64,000 nt of DNA from Warburgia ugandensis (lineage: Eukaryota; Streptophyta; Magnoliopsida; Canellales; Canellaceae): NCBI GenBank assembly GCA_035236585.1, contig CP141136.1, positions 29,294,449-29,358,448 of the forward strand. The letters are read 5' to 3'. The translations under genes were made by a program, and so were the position numbers. Shown piece after piece: positions 1 to 12,068 of this stretch (positions are counted from its first letter, which is position 1; each line of letters begins with the position of its first letter). The notes beneath the pieces were generated by a model. The model did not search any database, was not told where the DNA came from, and saw only the letters and a program-made list of their open reading frames with translations.

Positions 1-94
1 ACATACATGAGCACCTCAAAGTCACGTAGGTTCATAAAAGTATGTAAATAGTGGAATGAGATGTATACAAGAAAGAGATGAACAGTTTGAGAAC

Positions 95-3000
95 CTTCTC
101 TAATACGGCATGTGAGTTAGGAGAGTGGCAAGCTCCTTGCTGGAAACTCCCACAAGTTCCCAAGGGTGTACCAAAGCTTGCAAATTTAATTGCTGAGATG
201 GACTGTCCTGGTGCACAACGGAGGTGCACCTTTGGCTTGTGAACTTCTTCTGACCTCCCATAGCTCTCAATGTGCCAATTCTTGATAGTTGGATGGTATT
301 CAGAAACATCAGCACAGACACTTGCTGTTGATCTTTTGGCAAGAGAAATCCTTGTTGCATCTCCACCAATCTCCTCGAAAACTACTAACAGATTTCTATT
401 TGGGTGTAACCAGGATCGTGGCACATGGTACCTGAAAATATAGCACTAGTTTGCATGAATTGAACTCCTGAAACATCTTCACCAAAAAGAGAAAACTCCA
501 AGATAGTTATCATCGTTCACGGTCATTCACTCTCCCAAGCATTGGAATCACAGTACTGCATATCACATGTATAAACGAAAACCATTGGTGCCCATAAACA
601 TGTCTTGCCATGGAGCATGATATGCAAATACTCCACCACATAAAAAGCTTTTAGCAACATTTACACTATAATGATGTCCACAGGAAAAAGAATTTCTACT
701 TAGACCCATGCATCTTTACATTTATATGTTGTCCAGAGTACACATGAAATGCATATCTCTAAGTTTCCAAATTAAAGTCAGAAACTTTGTCTCCATCTTG
801 AAATGGTAATCCGAACATCACTTTGCAATGCTTCTAAAAATCAGGCATTTTCTTAAATAAACAATGTTAAGACAAATAATTATTTTTATGTGTGTAATAC
901 AGGGATGACGCGAATGGAAGCTCAGAGTTGAGATCTCATGATTATTCTTTAGAAAAAATTGTGTATTCGTGTAGTGGTGTCTTGCATGTCTGCGTACAGG
1001 AAATCCTAATTTACCAAAACAAAAGCAAAAGATTCACTCATATAAACATTCCCTATCAGCTTCAATGTTTCAAGATATTAAGCAAGATAGTGTGAACAAC
1101 TGAATAATTGAAGATTTCAGGCTAGTATTCCAGTAAGGTTCAATTTAGGGACATTTGCATGAAAATTAGTTCCAGAAAAGCATTGAAGTACAGTAACACA
1201 GTGCAGTGAGAGTTTCCTTTGCTGCTAGAGTTCTTACAAGTGCTGAGTTGGCTGGCCGCAACCAGTTTGACACTTAGGTGATCGATATGTTCCAGTATAA
1301 CTACAGTCATTGCATGCACCGTTGGCAGTTGCAGTCCAATATCTTCCAATGCTCTGCCCATTAACCCATACTTGACCCTTGCCCATGCTTCCCATGTCCA
1401 GAGCCAAAGGTTCATCTCCATTAGGTGCATCAAAATATGCCTGCAAATATACAAGTCAAAACTCCAAAGACAACAATGTGTACTATTTCTGGTTGGATTC
1501 ACTCTCATTCCTCACCTTGTGCCATGTCAAAGGCTGCTGTTTTTGAGCAGCTAATGATGTTTGTATCCATTCCACAGACGAAATACCATTTGGAGAATCA
1601 AGTTTCATAGCTTCCCCTTTCAAGCCAACCTGCATAGAACCACAATCAGAAAATCTTGTTTCAATCATTTCAAGTCTCCAAACTAAGAAAAAGATGAATA
1701 AATATTTTGGTTCAGAAATAAGATTTCAACCTGGTAGGACCATTTATACCAAGTCAAATCCTTTTTTCCCTCATCCAGACCATGCAACACAACTGGACCT
1801 AGGATTCCAGTCTCCCAATTCTCATAATGGGTCCCCACATTCTTCACCATAAGAGAAAAAGTTTATCAATTATCTGAGTTAGATTGATCAAGCTCAAGTG
1901 ATCCACTAAAACAAGTAAAAAGTGATGGTGAGAGGAACTAACCGGCAGCCCCATAGCAATGCTTAAGAGTGCAATTCTATTAATTCCAGCATGCATGTTA
2001 ACATTTCCAGTAAAGGTAAGCCCCCTATTCTCCCTGCTTCCATAGGCACTTCCTGTTAAAGGATATGGCACAGTAGTTTGTCTGTAAAATTTGCGTAATA
2101 ATGCTGCTATCAACAGCAAAAACTCAGTACACAGTATGTGAGTAGCAAACTGATGTACCTGAAAGTTGGCCATTGATAAAGGTGTGTAAAGCATGTCCAG
2201 CTGACTGAACAGTAAGAGAAGGAAGCTTGCCGCCCCGTAGAAAAGATTCAGATGGGTTTATTTCCAGACTAGAAACAGCAGAGAACGCAAACAGTTACAG
2301 CAGCAAGTAAGAAATTTGTGTCATTTTCATCCAGCTTATATAACATGAAGATAGGAGGGAAGAATTGCTCATTCTTACCTGGTCATGTACCACAAATAGT
2401 CACTTGTATCCCTCGTGATATTTATCTGCTCCAATAGACCAACTGCAGTTATCATCGAGTTGTCCTCCAGAGAAGAAACATCTTCATCGTATGTCTCCCA
2501 TGAAAGAATCCGAGTGTTGCCAGCAGCCATTTGCATTTGTGATGTTTGAACTCCAACCTGTAAAAGCAGATGCAAAAATGTTGGCTGATTCAGAGTACAC
2601 TTTGGTAGTTCAATGTGGAAAAGTAAGAGAATCTATTAGTAATGGAAACGGTAAGCTGCATTGTTCCCCATCTAAAAGGTTGCAGGTTCAAGTAGTTCAC
2701 TGGACAACTTTCAAACAACAAAATAATTCAACAGATAAGCAAGATGAAGATCACAATGGATGTCATGAGTTACATCGTAGTCAAAGCTCAGATAAAATTC
2801 AAGATAACTAGCTTGTATGCACAATCAAGCTTTGGGCACATTGAGATAAGACCACAGGTCCCACTAGATTTTTCAGCCTAAAAGAGATGGAATATCAGTT
2901 TATCGCTGTCCTTTCTGCTATGAGTAGCTTGACTTACTTTTGCTGTGTTGAATACTACATTTCTGCAGTCAGGAAGGATGCTGATTGACCATGGTGGGAG

Positions 3001-6000
3001 GTTGTAGTGCATGTTATTGAACATAACTCTAGCAGCAGACTTCATGTTATAATTTGAGAGGAAAGCTGCACAGCCTCCTGATCTGGAAGAGAAAACGTGA
3101 GCCTGAAAATCCAGCAACAGTCTGGTCAGCCAAGACAACTTTGTGCAAAAACATATTTAATCATTTCACACTGGAAGAGTGAGAATGCAAACGAGATGTA
3201 ACTTACAAACCTGTTCATAAGGACCTAAAGAAGTAACAATTGGATCAGCAGATACCAAAGCTTGCTCGCATAACTTAATGGCCCTATGTAGCTCTTTCAG
3301 ATGTCCATATTTTGGTTGCCTGGTCAAACCTGCCCATTTTCCACAAATGGTGTAGTTAGAAACTCAGAAAACCTGACCCATAGTTAAGGACTAAAGAGCT
3401 CCTGGATACAGTTAACCATAGGTTGAAACCACAGCAAGAAAAGGCTTGGTGCATATGCATATAATAGAAGCATACATACATATAATGCTATATATGTATA
3501 ACAACCATCAAACTGTGGTTCAAGGATTCTTCAAGAACTTGCAAATATCTAGTAAGCTACAAGGATAACAATGCTATTATGTCCTTCACATTGTATATGA
3601 CAACATATTTAAAGCACCCTCATGTGAGATCTTTGCTATACCACATTCCTGTATCTGCATCCAGGTCACATGGAATGATAATGCCCGAGAATACAATGAC
3701 TGAAAATAGACGAGCATCTCAAGTGGTACTGATCAGAAGAAATCAAACTGTAGCATGTAACATGTCCCTGCATTGAGAAAGGCAAAATGAAATTCCCTTT
3801 ACCATATTCATCAATAGGAGCATCATAATCATAGCTGGTAGTAATGAAGGGGCCTCCAGCAGTTCGCTCAAAATTGGTTCCTCCATGGTACTATTGAAAG
3901 CATAAGCACAAAAGATCAGGCTAACCAAGTCACTACAAAGCTTTTGCAAATGTACTTATCTAAAACTTAAATGTTATAGCTGCATGTCAAGTTTAAACCT
4001 CGCAAAATCTTACCATGTAGTAATTAATAAAAGATCCTCCCTTTTGTATAAAGCGTGCAACAGCAAATGCCAGGTCTTGAACTGGACGCTTGTGAACAGT
4101 TCCCCCAAACTCGTTAAACCTGAGATGCCAAGAACCAGTGGTAGATGAAAACAGGCTTCACTTTGTCTTGAATTAAGCACTTCAATCATTTCCTATTTTC
4201 ATTCTCCTCATATAGGATTCTCAAAACTCTCAAAAGCCTAATGGTATAATGGAAATATAAATGTCCATAAGTTGCATCAGATAGCATTAACTAGTGACCA
4301 AGGCATGGGTGTCACAATATTCATATGTTCAAACTGCATTGTTAACACAAGTGAATTGTCTTCACATTATACAGAAAATTTCTGAGGGTCATGAGGGAAA
4401 CTTACCACCCACTCCAGGCTTCTGTCCACATTGTAGGCTTGTACGGTTTGTTAGGTTTGAAATAGTCACAGTAGAAACCATTGCATGTATTTATCTGTCA
4501 ACAAATTTGGAGAAGCAATTTCTAAGAAGCAGGTTCAGAATATTTCTTCAAAAAGCTTTTCCACATACTGGATATGAAAACACAGAAGGAAACGAGAAAA
4601 TGAAGAAAAGAAAGTTTGTCTCGTTAGTATCAAACTAAATTATCTGCTTAAGAGTTGATGCAATGTAACCCTTACAAATCTACTGACCAGAAATCTTTGA
4701 GAAGCAATAAAACATGAACAAGCAAAACCTAGCTTAACATTACAAGCATCTTCACAAGGTAACAGTTCAAGATCACGAAGAAGGTAATCAAATGGAAACT
4801 ACAAGTAACAACAAAAGAGAAAAACAAAAATTTCATCAAAATGAATTGGCAGCAGAACAGAAAGCTGCTACCATGCAAATTGTTTCCAGATTCTTGACCA
4901 AGGACTGACATCTATGCCATGGCCCCTTATCAAGAAGGAACAATAATGATCTAGTCTACTAGCAGAAGGAACAATAAGAAACTGCCAGAAGAACTACCAA
5001 CACCTATTGTTTAGACATTAGATCGCTTCTTTTCACTTTTTCGGCCATGCAAGTTACACTAGTATAACTACAAAGACACAACAAAGAAATTGAATTGCTG
5101 ACCACTGGATCTGGGGCATCGTCTTCTTTGCACATCACCCAGGGGATTCCTGTACCCAATTTAACGGCCATATCTGCAGCCCAAGTCACATACTTATTAC
5201 CTGGCTCCCCTAAAGCTTTACTCATTGAACCATACTCATTTTCAATCTGGATAAACAAACAAAAAAACCATTATAAGCAAAATGAATGAAATTCATGCTC
5301 AGTTTCTTAAGTAATTAGAATGGTGTACTATTATGCATCCATCCAACTCTCTCAAATAAACAGCTCCAGCTTCCTAATTTTTTGTTTTTCTGTCCTTTCC
5401 CCCATTAGACTTTTTCTAATGGAGGAATAAGATTCATGTGGCCAACCCCTAATTGGGATAAGGTCTTGATGACGATGATGATGATGTCCTTTCCCCTATT
5501 AGATTTTTCTATGCTGGTCAGTCAACTGAGATAATATTAAAGATACCCAAGTATGAATTGAACTTCTTGTATTTTTTTAGTGTTCACAAGACCCAAAATC
5601 TCAAATGGTATGAGCTTACAGATCAAGCTACTAAACAGAAAGCAATCAGATACCTGTGAAAGAATGATAGGACCACCCTGGGACTCAAAGAGTGATTCAC
5701 TCTCCATCATCTCCACAATCTTCTGGGTGAAACCTTGCATAGCATTCTGTAACAAAAAAGGGAAATCAGTAAGTATAGGCATCAATAATATGAACCGAGG
5801 CACCAAAGTCGTCTAAGCACACTACTGCAAGGAGTCTCTCAACTGGGTGACCAGAGTCCAAGACTGGGCACGGATGTGGGTGTGTGTCTGCCATTTGCAG
5901 AAAAAAAGAAGAAGCATGAACTGAGAAAGCATAAAACCTGTTTATTAGATCTTTAAGTAACAACGTACTTTTTTCATTCATTTCTTTTGTTGATAGAAAC

Positions 6001-6864
6001 AGAAAACCAGGAGCACTCATGAGTGGAATAGTTTTGCTGCAAAGACTAACACAATACTAGATCAGAAAATTGGAAAGAAGAAAATGACCTTGAAAGGCTC
6101 GTTATCTGTTCTGAAATTGATGCCCGGGACATACTTCAGCCATACAGGAAACCCTCTATTATTACCAAAACAGAAACAAATATCACAAAGGATAAGGAAA
6201 AGAAATAGAAAAATCAGTGTCCCAAAAATAATTGCAGAGAATAAAATGAAAATGGCAGATACCCAAAGTTCCACTCTCCACATATGTAAGGGCCAATCCG
6301 CAAATGGACATAGAGCCCTGCTTTTTGCGCAGTCTTTATGAACCGAACCAGATCATATCTCCCTTCAAAATTATACTGAAAACCCAGAACATGAAAAACA
6401 AAAAATAAGCAAATAATACACTAAAATGGACAGAAAAAAGTAGTAATCCAGGAACAGAATAGAGCAGGAAAAGGAACAGAGAACAGAAGGGTACATTGCC
6501 AGGAGAAGGCTCATGGCCGTTCCAGAAAACGTAAGTCTGAATGACATCCAATCCTCCATCTTTAGCTTTCTGTATAAGACCTTCCCACATCTGAAAAACC
6601 CATTTCAAACAAGATATGTAAGAGTGAAATAGATGTAAATATCCATAATTTCAACAAGAAAGAGAGAAACAAATACAGAGTGACAAAGAGAGTATGTACT
6701 TCAGGGGTGCTTCTTGGGTAATGTATGGAGCCTGAAATGAGAATTCTTCTGTGGCCATTTATGATAATAGCCTTTCTGTCATATGTTACTCCACATTGGG
6801 TCAACTGGACAAACAAAAGCAAGAACAAGCAGATGAACAAGGTAGGGGAGATTTTGGCCCTCAT
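95..6864 (-). CDS. BGAL3-like: Beta-galactosidase, GH35, BGAL3-like (3' end outside window)
   Basis: Secreted plant beta-galactosidase that removes terminal beta-galactosyl residues from cell-wall polysaccharides and glycans. Coding exons, first to last: 6700-6864, 6495-6590, 6263-6375, 6089-6155, 5654-5746, 5103-5246, 4406-4494, 4014-4119, 3803-3890, 3211-3329, 2938-3102, 2379-2557, 2159-2268, 1943-2052, 1731-1841, 1516-1629, 1238-1440, 95-431. All introns are GT-AG and every join keeps frame, giving 803 codons. Residues 1-24 form a signal peptide (hydrophobic [11 protein letters not shown]), then GVTYDRKA opens the mature enzyme. [12 protein letters not shown], the [14 protein letters not shown] signature (acid/base Glu182) and WTEAWSGW (nucleophile Glu251) mark the catalytic domain; their 69-residue spacing matches the family. 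A SUEL-type lectin domain starts near residue 757 and is cut off at 803. Sequence and lectin domain fit Arabidopsis BGAL3 best. Odd point: Glu299 sits in the usual NFGRT motif. The last exon or exons lie left of position 1. Confidence 0.96.
5391..5512 (+). mobile_element. 5'-truncated RTE LINE 3' end in intron 5, with target-site duplications
   Basis: The insert at 5419-5486 carries the 3' end of the same RTE LINE family seen at 59,800: the GGAATAAGATTCATGTGG block, then AATTGGGATAAGGTCTTGATGA, ending in a (GAT)n-like tail. It is flanked by near-identical copies of about 28 bases (5391-5418 and 5485-5512, both beginning TGTCCTTTCCCC and containing ATTAGA.TTTTTCTA), which are target-site duplications. 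It lies antisense to the beta-galactosidase gene in its intron 5 (5247-5653) and does not touch either splice site. Only about 68 bases of the LINE were copied, as expected from aborted target-primed reverse transcription. Confidence 0.88.
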
Positions 6865-7021
6865 TTTCTCTTACAGTGTGGAGGGAAATCTGTACAGCAG
6901 AAACGAAAAATGCTGCAACAGAGTGATAAAGATCTCTGCTGCACAGACAGAGAGAGAGAGAGAGGTCTGCTAGAGTGATAGAGAATGGTCCATCTTGCTT
7001 GGTATTCTGAGCATCTTCAGT

Positions 7022-7066
<45 letters not shown>
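6865..7066 (-). promoter_or_regulatory. Leader and core promoter region of the beta-galactosidase gene
   Basis: Read on the minus strand, the 100 bases before the start codon include a CT-rich run (complement of GAGAGA at 6950-6963), typical of plant 5' leaders and Y-patches. The (TA)n tract at 7024-7065 lies 160-200 bases upstream of the ATG and is the only TATA-like sequence nearby, so transcription probably starts around 6980-7000. Transcript start and any further elements are inferred, not seen. Confidence 0.5.
7024..7065. repeat. (TA)n microsatellite, about 21 units
   Basis: An uninterrupted TA dinucleotide run lies directly upstream of the beta-galactosidase leader. It may serve as the TATA region of that gene and is likely length-polymorphic. 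Confidence 0.97.
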
Positions 7067-7067
<1 letters not shown>

Positions 7068-7800
7068 GAAAAGGAAAAAAGTGTTAATATTTGCCGTGGG
7101 AAAACTACAGAGTAGGTGGTCTCACCCCACTCTTGCGCGCCCTTTCTCTCTCTGAATCTTTTCTTCGTACAAAGAATGAATTTTACATATATTTTCTCTC
7201 TCTCTTTTTTGTTTTGCTTTCTCTATGGTGAGAAATGACTGCAATTAAATGAACAACGGGCATTTCTCATTTTAGCTAAGTAACAACGAGGAATACAATC
7301 ATCCTGTAATTAATTCAACAAAAGACACTGCATTTTCAGACCTCCCACCCCCAAGCTAACAAAAAAAAAAAACCGCCTCGTGTACTCCATGCGTCCAATA
7401 GGATTTTGACAAGTCAGGCCGGCAGATAATCAATCGTCAACTGATATTACAGATTTGCCATTGGAAGGAGGGATCTGATCAGGTTACAAATGCTGTAAGA
7501 CGTCCACTAAGAAGCAGTTAGCCTTTTCTCTTGTATTAACATGGGGTATTTTTGTCTTTTCATGGTTCTTTTTGACTTTTTTGCTGAATGTCTTGCTTTT
7601 TGTTGATGCGTCAGCTTGAGTTTTAGATGCCTTGCGTCTTCCTCCTTAGATCACTTTTTAGGGTTTTCGGTTGGACTAAAAGAGTAATTTAGGCAGATTT
7701 CTCTAACTATTCTTATTCTAAAGTCCAACCTTTTGCCGATGTCACTATCCCTTTCTATTACTAGCCTTTTGTTCTTTGCTGCTATTTGCTCTAACAAGCA
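7067..7800. other. Intergenic stretch, no gene seen
   Basis: Upstream flank of the beta-galactosidase gene. It has pyrimidine-rich tracts (CTCTCTCT at about 7145 and 7197) and an A-run near 7361, but no reading frame of note and no repeat I recognise. It may hold distal promoter elements. Confidence 0.6.
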
Positions 7801-7982
7801 ATGTAAAAGGATAGCCCCCGTGCATAAAGCTCCTGCCTATGCAAGGTTCGAGGAAGGGGCGGACCACAAGGGCCTAAAGTACATAGTCTTATCTTGCATT
7901 TTGAAATAGGTTATTTTCACGCCTTAAACCTGTGACCTCAAGGTCACACAATGATAACTTTTACCATTGCGCCAAGGCTCCC
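7801..7982 (-). mobile_element. SINE of the Au family
   Basis: On the minus strand this reads as a tRNA-derived SINE from its 5' end: GGAGCCTTGGCGCAATGGTA (pol III A-box region), then TGTGACCTTGAGGTCACAGG and a decayed B-box, then TAGGCCCTTGTGGTCCGCCC, and it ends near GCACGGGGGCTATCCTTTT. Order and wording match the Au SINE consensus as I remember it. The 5' end is at 7982. The copy is nearly full length but diverged. It sits about 0.9 kb upstream of the beta-galactosidase start codon. The second copy in this window is at 29,308. Confidence 0.85.
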
Positions 7983-9784
7983 CTTCTTCTAACAAGCAAC
8001 ATCCAAGAGGCAAATACTTATTTACCAAAAAAAATTAGGCAAACACTAGAAAGCAACCCCAGTTTATCAAGAAAAATATGGTTTCTTTTGATAAACACAA
8101 CATTAGTGGTTGATTCATTAGAAAAGGATAAAACTATATGGGGGTTAATTCATTGAATAAGGCAAATTGTATGTCAGGTAGGGTTTTTCTTTGCAGCTAA
8201 CAATCTTTAAAAAAGGTTCATTTATAACCTTGCATCGATGCTAGATAACACTCACCATATAATGGACATAGAAGGGGTAAAATGGTCAAGTTACATCTGG
8301 GCATCGTCTATTTGCCCCCGTAATCAACAAATGTAGGCTTGGGTCATTAAACAACTGTTCTTCACATGTACTTTGTGTGCTTACATTTTATTTTTCACTA
8401 GAAACATGGGGACAGACACCATATTATATTTCAGATATCTACATCCTATCTTAAATGTCTACACCATTTATTACCAAATCACCTCCTAATATACAATAGT
8501 AACCTTGTTTAGACTAGTTTTATACTAAATTTTTTATAGGAGCTGATATTCTCACACCATTCAATACTAATGCCACACCCTCAACAAAGGCATGTGCAGC
8601 CACACCAAAACCCATCTTTTTCTATTCACATTGTCTCAGAACCTTGCCGGTCTGTGGATCTAACAAAGATTCAGCAAAACCTAGCAAGCAGTCAAACAAC
8701 CTTATCTCGCCTCCATTCACTCTCACCAGAAACCTAAACCTAAGACAATGGGCCCAATCCCTTGACACTAGTCAACCACTTAGAGAGCGCAATTAACGGA
8801 TCACTACCTAAGACCATTACATAAACAAAAAGGCCCAACATTGATCATGAACCCTTTACATTTAAAGGTCGACAATGGTGTCTAATGGCACTCATATCGG
8901 ACCCTCGAAACTCTATTGCATTCTGCCATGGTATCCTTCAGTGATGACATTGGATCCACTACATACCGCTTGAACTGAATAATAGTACATGATGATGAAC
9001 TTTGACAATAACTTAATCGCGTGATCGGATCCTAAGTGAGTCAAGCACATCCTAATTTGGCTGGTAAGTCAGTTTAACAACGGTTTGATTGTCCTTTTGA
9101 CAAATGATTTCCAGACATAGGGATTGCCGTCTTTTTCATCGATGGGTCACACCCAATCCGTTTTAGGTGGTTGCTCCCACACCTGATCTTGAGTTGCACT
9201 GAAATTTAGAGCAATCGATTAACTCTTTAACCAAATATTTCACATGTTTCCATGGTTAAACAAAAAGTATGGCCCACTTCTTCTCTTTCTCTCTCAGTCA
9301 CGCTTGAAAGCGTTGCATGTGATGTGCTACCACACCTACTGCTTCCAATCAAGCACATAATGCTGAATTTCTTTGGGAAATATAGTCCAATTCCTCATGT
9401 TTAATAAACCTAATAAATACTAAAAATGCAAGAGGGTGTTCTTCATTTCTACTATTGAGAAAAGTGTTGGATCTTTTGAGATTTGATACATTTAGTATTC
9501 CACAAAAAAAAGAAAAAAAAGAAGAAAAGAAATAAAAAGGTCAGAGGTTCCACACTAAGTTCTTGGTCTCTAATAATATTTTCCTGTTTATAAAGCAAAA
9601 ACTGGTAAACATAGAATGAAAAGATTCTTATTAGAAAAAAAAAAACAAGTGGCCATGAATAAAGAAGGTTGTCACATGCATTTTGTGAACCAATTTAAAG
9701 AGTAATTAATAATGTGATTCTATTATTACGAGTTAACTAATTTATTAAGAAGGGGAGTCGTTATGTTGAGCAAAGCACGATTGC
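7983..9784. other. Intergenic stretch, no gene seen
   Basis: AT-rich, apparently low-copy sequence with A-rich runs near 9510 and 9640. The short reading frame at 7932-8156 overlaps the SINE and is not supported. I see no repeat ends, RNA gene or protein similarity. Confidence 0.55.
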
Positions 9785-10175
9785 ATGGCTTTAAGAAAGC
9801 GGAACAGGTGGCTGGTGGCGGGCCCCATGCGTCGGTGCCCTTCTTCTTCTTCTTCGAAGGCATGATTGCAAGGTGAGAAGTACAAGCCCACGAGGCCGGC
9901 ATTTATTGAAACCCTATCCAACGCCGTTTGTCTCTCGCTCCGTTCCGTTTACGTCGGTGGCAGCGAACCCACCGAGACCTTTTTTATATTGTGAAATGAT
10001 ACCCATACGCACACTACTTCATTTTTATTTTTCGTTTGTTGTTTTGATAATGGCACGCCCTTTAATCATCTTTCCGTTTCTCTGTCTACCCCGCAAATCT
10101 TTTCGCTTTCGCGCGTTTTTTACCGATCCGTGAACTAGAGAGAGACAACAAAAACAAAGTCTCTCTCTCTCTCTG
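9785..10175. other. CpG-rich patch, possible unmethylated promoter or leader of an unseen transcript
   Basis: Unlike the surrounding AT-rich DNA, this patch keeps many CpG dinucleotides (for example GGTGGCGGGC, CATGCGTCGG, CGCTTTCGCGCG) and ends in a CT-rich run at 10,160-10,175. The frame at 9873-10,133 (86 codons) has no recognisable domain and I do not call it a gene. The composition suggests host regulatory DNA or the start of an untracked transcript, not an old methylated repeat. Confidence 0.35.
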
Positions 10176-10400
10176 TTTCACTTTCTACATTGAATATGTA
10201 AAGGTACGGATGATGTGATTGGGGGACGGAAGGTTTAGATTTTTATAAAAACCGGCGTCAAGGGAAAAAAGTTCGAAGACATATCTGAATGCATAACATG
10301 GTGTTACTTGATCTCGATTAGATGAGCCGAAGTGAGATGAGATGATATGTGATATCGACTTGCCCTGGCTTGAGATGACCAAATGAATGATTGAAATTAG

Positions 10401-10447
10401 TTGAGTTGAGTTGAGTTGAGTTGAGATGAGATGAGATGAGATGAGAT
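10401..10447. repeat. Compound pentanucleotide repeat (TTGAG)n-(ATGAG)n
   Basis: Five TTGAG units pass directly into about five ATGAG units, so one base change has spread through half of the array. Related scattered GAGATGA units lie at about 10,333-10,380, suggesting a once longer array. Confidence 0.95.
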
Positions 10448-12068
10448 GGGTGGAGATGAAATGATATGATCAAGGATTAATTTGGTGTAGAAATAAGATT
10501 AACATCTCTGCATCGTTATCCATGTATACACACATTTGGCAGTGATAAAAAATAACATCAGTAATTCACATGCCACTCATGGGATTGAAAAAATGGCTCC
10601 AAGATATGCATAACATGGTATCCTACATCGTCTGATCAAACTCCTACCTCATTCAAGTGGCTATAGTGCAAAAATCACTCTAAACAAATTGTAAATGCTA
10701 TTTGATCAATAACTTGACTTGATTGTCTAGATCCAAAAAATTATGTACAAATTAATTACTTTGTCTACAATTATCCAATTGGTAGCCGCACCTGGATCAA
10801 TTGGCTCAAGTGTGAAGATCAACAACTTGCTTTCAAATTTCGATCTCCCAACTAAGTTTGCACCTAGTACTGAAGATCATAGTATAGATCTTGATTGATC
10901 GATAAGGAAACCAACGCGTAAGACCCACCAATACGCCATCAATTAAATAGGTAGATCAATGGGAAATGCACTTACCCAATTTATAAGTTAGGAAAAGAAT
11001 GAAACCAGTCACAATCACTTGTGTGTACAAACAATGGGTAACCAGACTTTTCTAGCAACTAAACAGAAATAGAAGTCCACAGCATTAAATAAGACAAATA
11101 TGTTCATCACTACATTCTTCCTAGCCACTAGAAAGGGTGCTCTAGACAAAGTCCCATCATCATGGTTAAAAGTGGGCCTTTCTCATTTCCTCGTCAAGCA
11201 AATATACAAAGGTGGTTGAATCTGACTACGAGAAAAATGGCTTAATTTTACACTAGGGATAAGAAAAGATGACTTAAGATAGAGATGATTTGCAAATCAC
11301 TATGGCTTTCATCTTATCTCAAGCACTACTAATAGTGATGATCTCAACTCATCAGAAAACTAGTAATGGGCCCATTTCTGGACAACCTTTTGTCCACTAC
11401 AAATTGTGTGATCTCTTTTCTCTCTCTCAACAAAAGACCTAATAAGCCCTAATAACATGTATTTCTTCCCATTAGCATTATTACTAGGTTTAATTTAATA
11501 ACTAGCACTTAGTAGAGTTAGTTAGGTTTGGGATTAATTAGGCATATTATCATCATTGATAGGTATTATTTAATCTAAGTTTTAGGGTTAATTAGGCATC
11601 TTACCATTATTGGTATGTTCAATTTAACATCTAGAGCCTACTAGAATTTAACAAACTTTTGGAATTAATTAGGCTAACTATCATTATTTGTAGGAAATAT
11701 CTAATCCAAGCTTTGGAATTAATGAGGCTCGTTAGCATTATTAGTAGGTCCAATATAACAACTAAGGCTCATTTATTATAATATTTTATTATTTCTTAAC
11801 ATGAGCCAAGGCTAATGCCATTATTGGAGGCATTATTTGGTCTTATTTTAATCTAAAATATGAACTATGCATTGTTACAAAATGCTAAAATAAATTGCTA
11901 TTATATTGCTTGACATCCATGTAAAGACAAAACTAGATGTCTGTGGACATAGACCAAATTCACAAAAAGACAAAGCCAAATGTTTAAGAACATCCATCAA
12001 ATAGGCTAGATGTCCAATGTCCATGGACATCGATATGGACAATGCAATATATCAATCCACTAAAACTT
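10448..12068. other. Intergenic stretch, no gene seen
   Basis: AT-rich. From 11,430 to 11,830 a loose set of phrases recurs (TTAGGCATnTTA, TAATTTAATA, TCATTATT.GTAGG), about every 90-120 bases, which looks like a decayed tandem or dispersed repeat that I cannot assign. No coding potential seen. Confidence 0.45.

Noticed and set aside
2491-2811. 106-codon plus-strand frame
   Set aside because: It is antisense over exon 12 and intron 11 of the beta-galactosidase gene, a shadow of the real gene.
9873-10133. 86-codon frame in a CpG-rich patch
   Set aside because: No domain, signal peptide or splice evidence. The patch is noted for its composition instead.
11321-11345. CACTACTAATAGTG as a possible CACTA left end
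   Set aside because: It lacks the TTA target duplication, differs from the right inverted repeat at 55,537-55,555 after CACTACTA, and lies 44 kb away among unrelated repeats.
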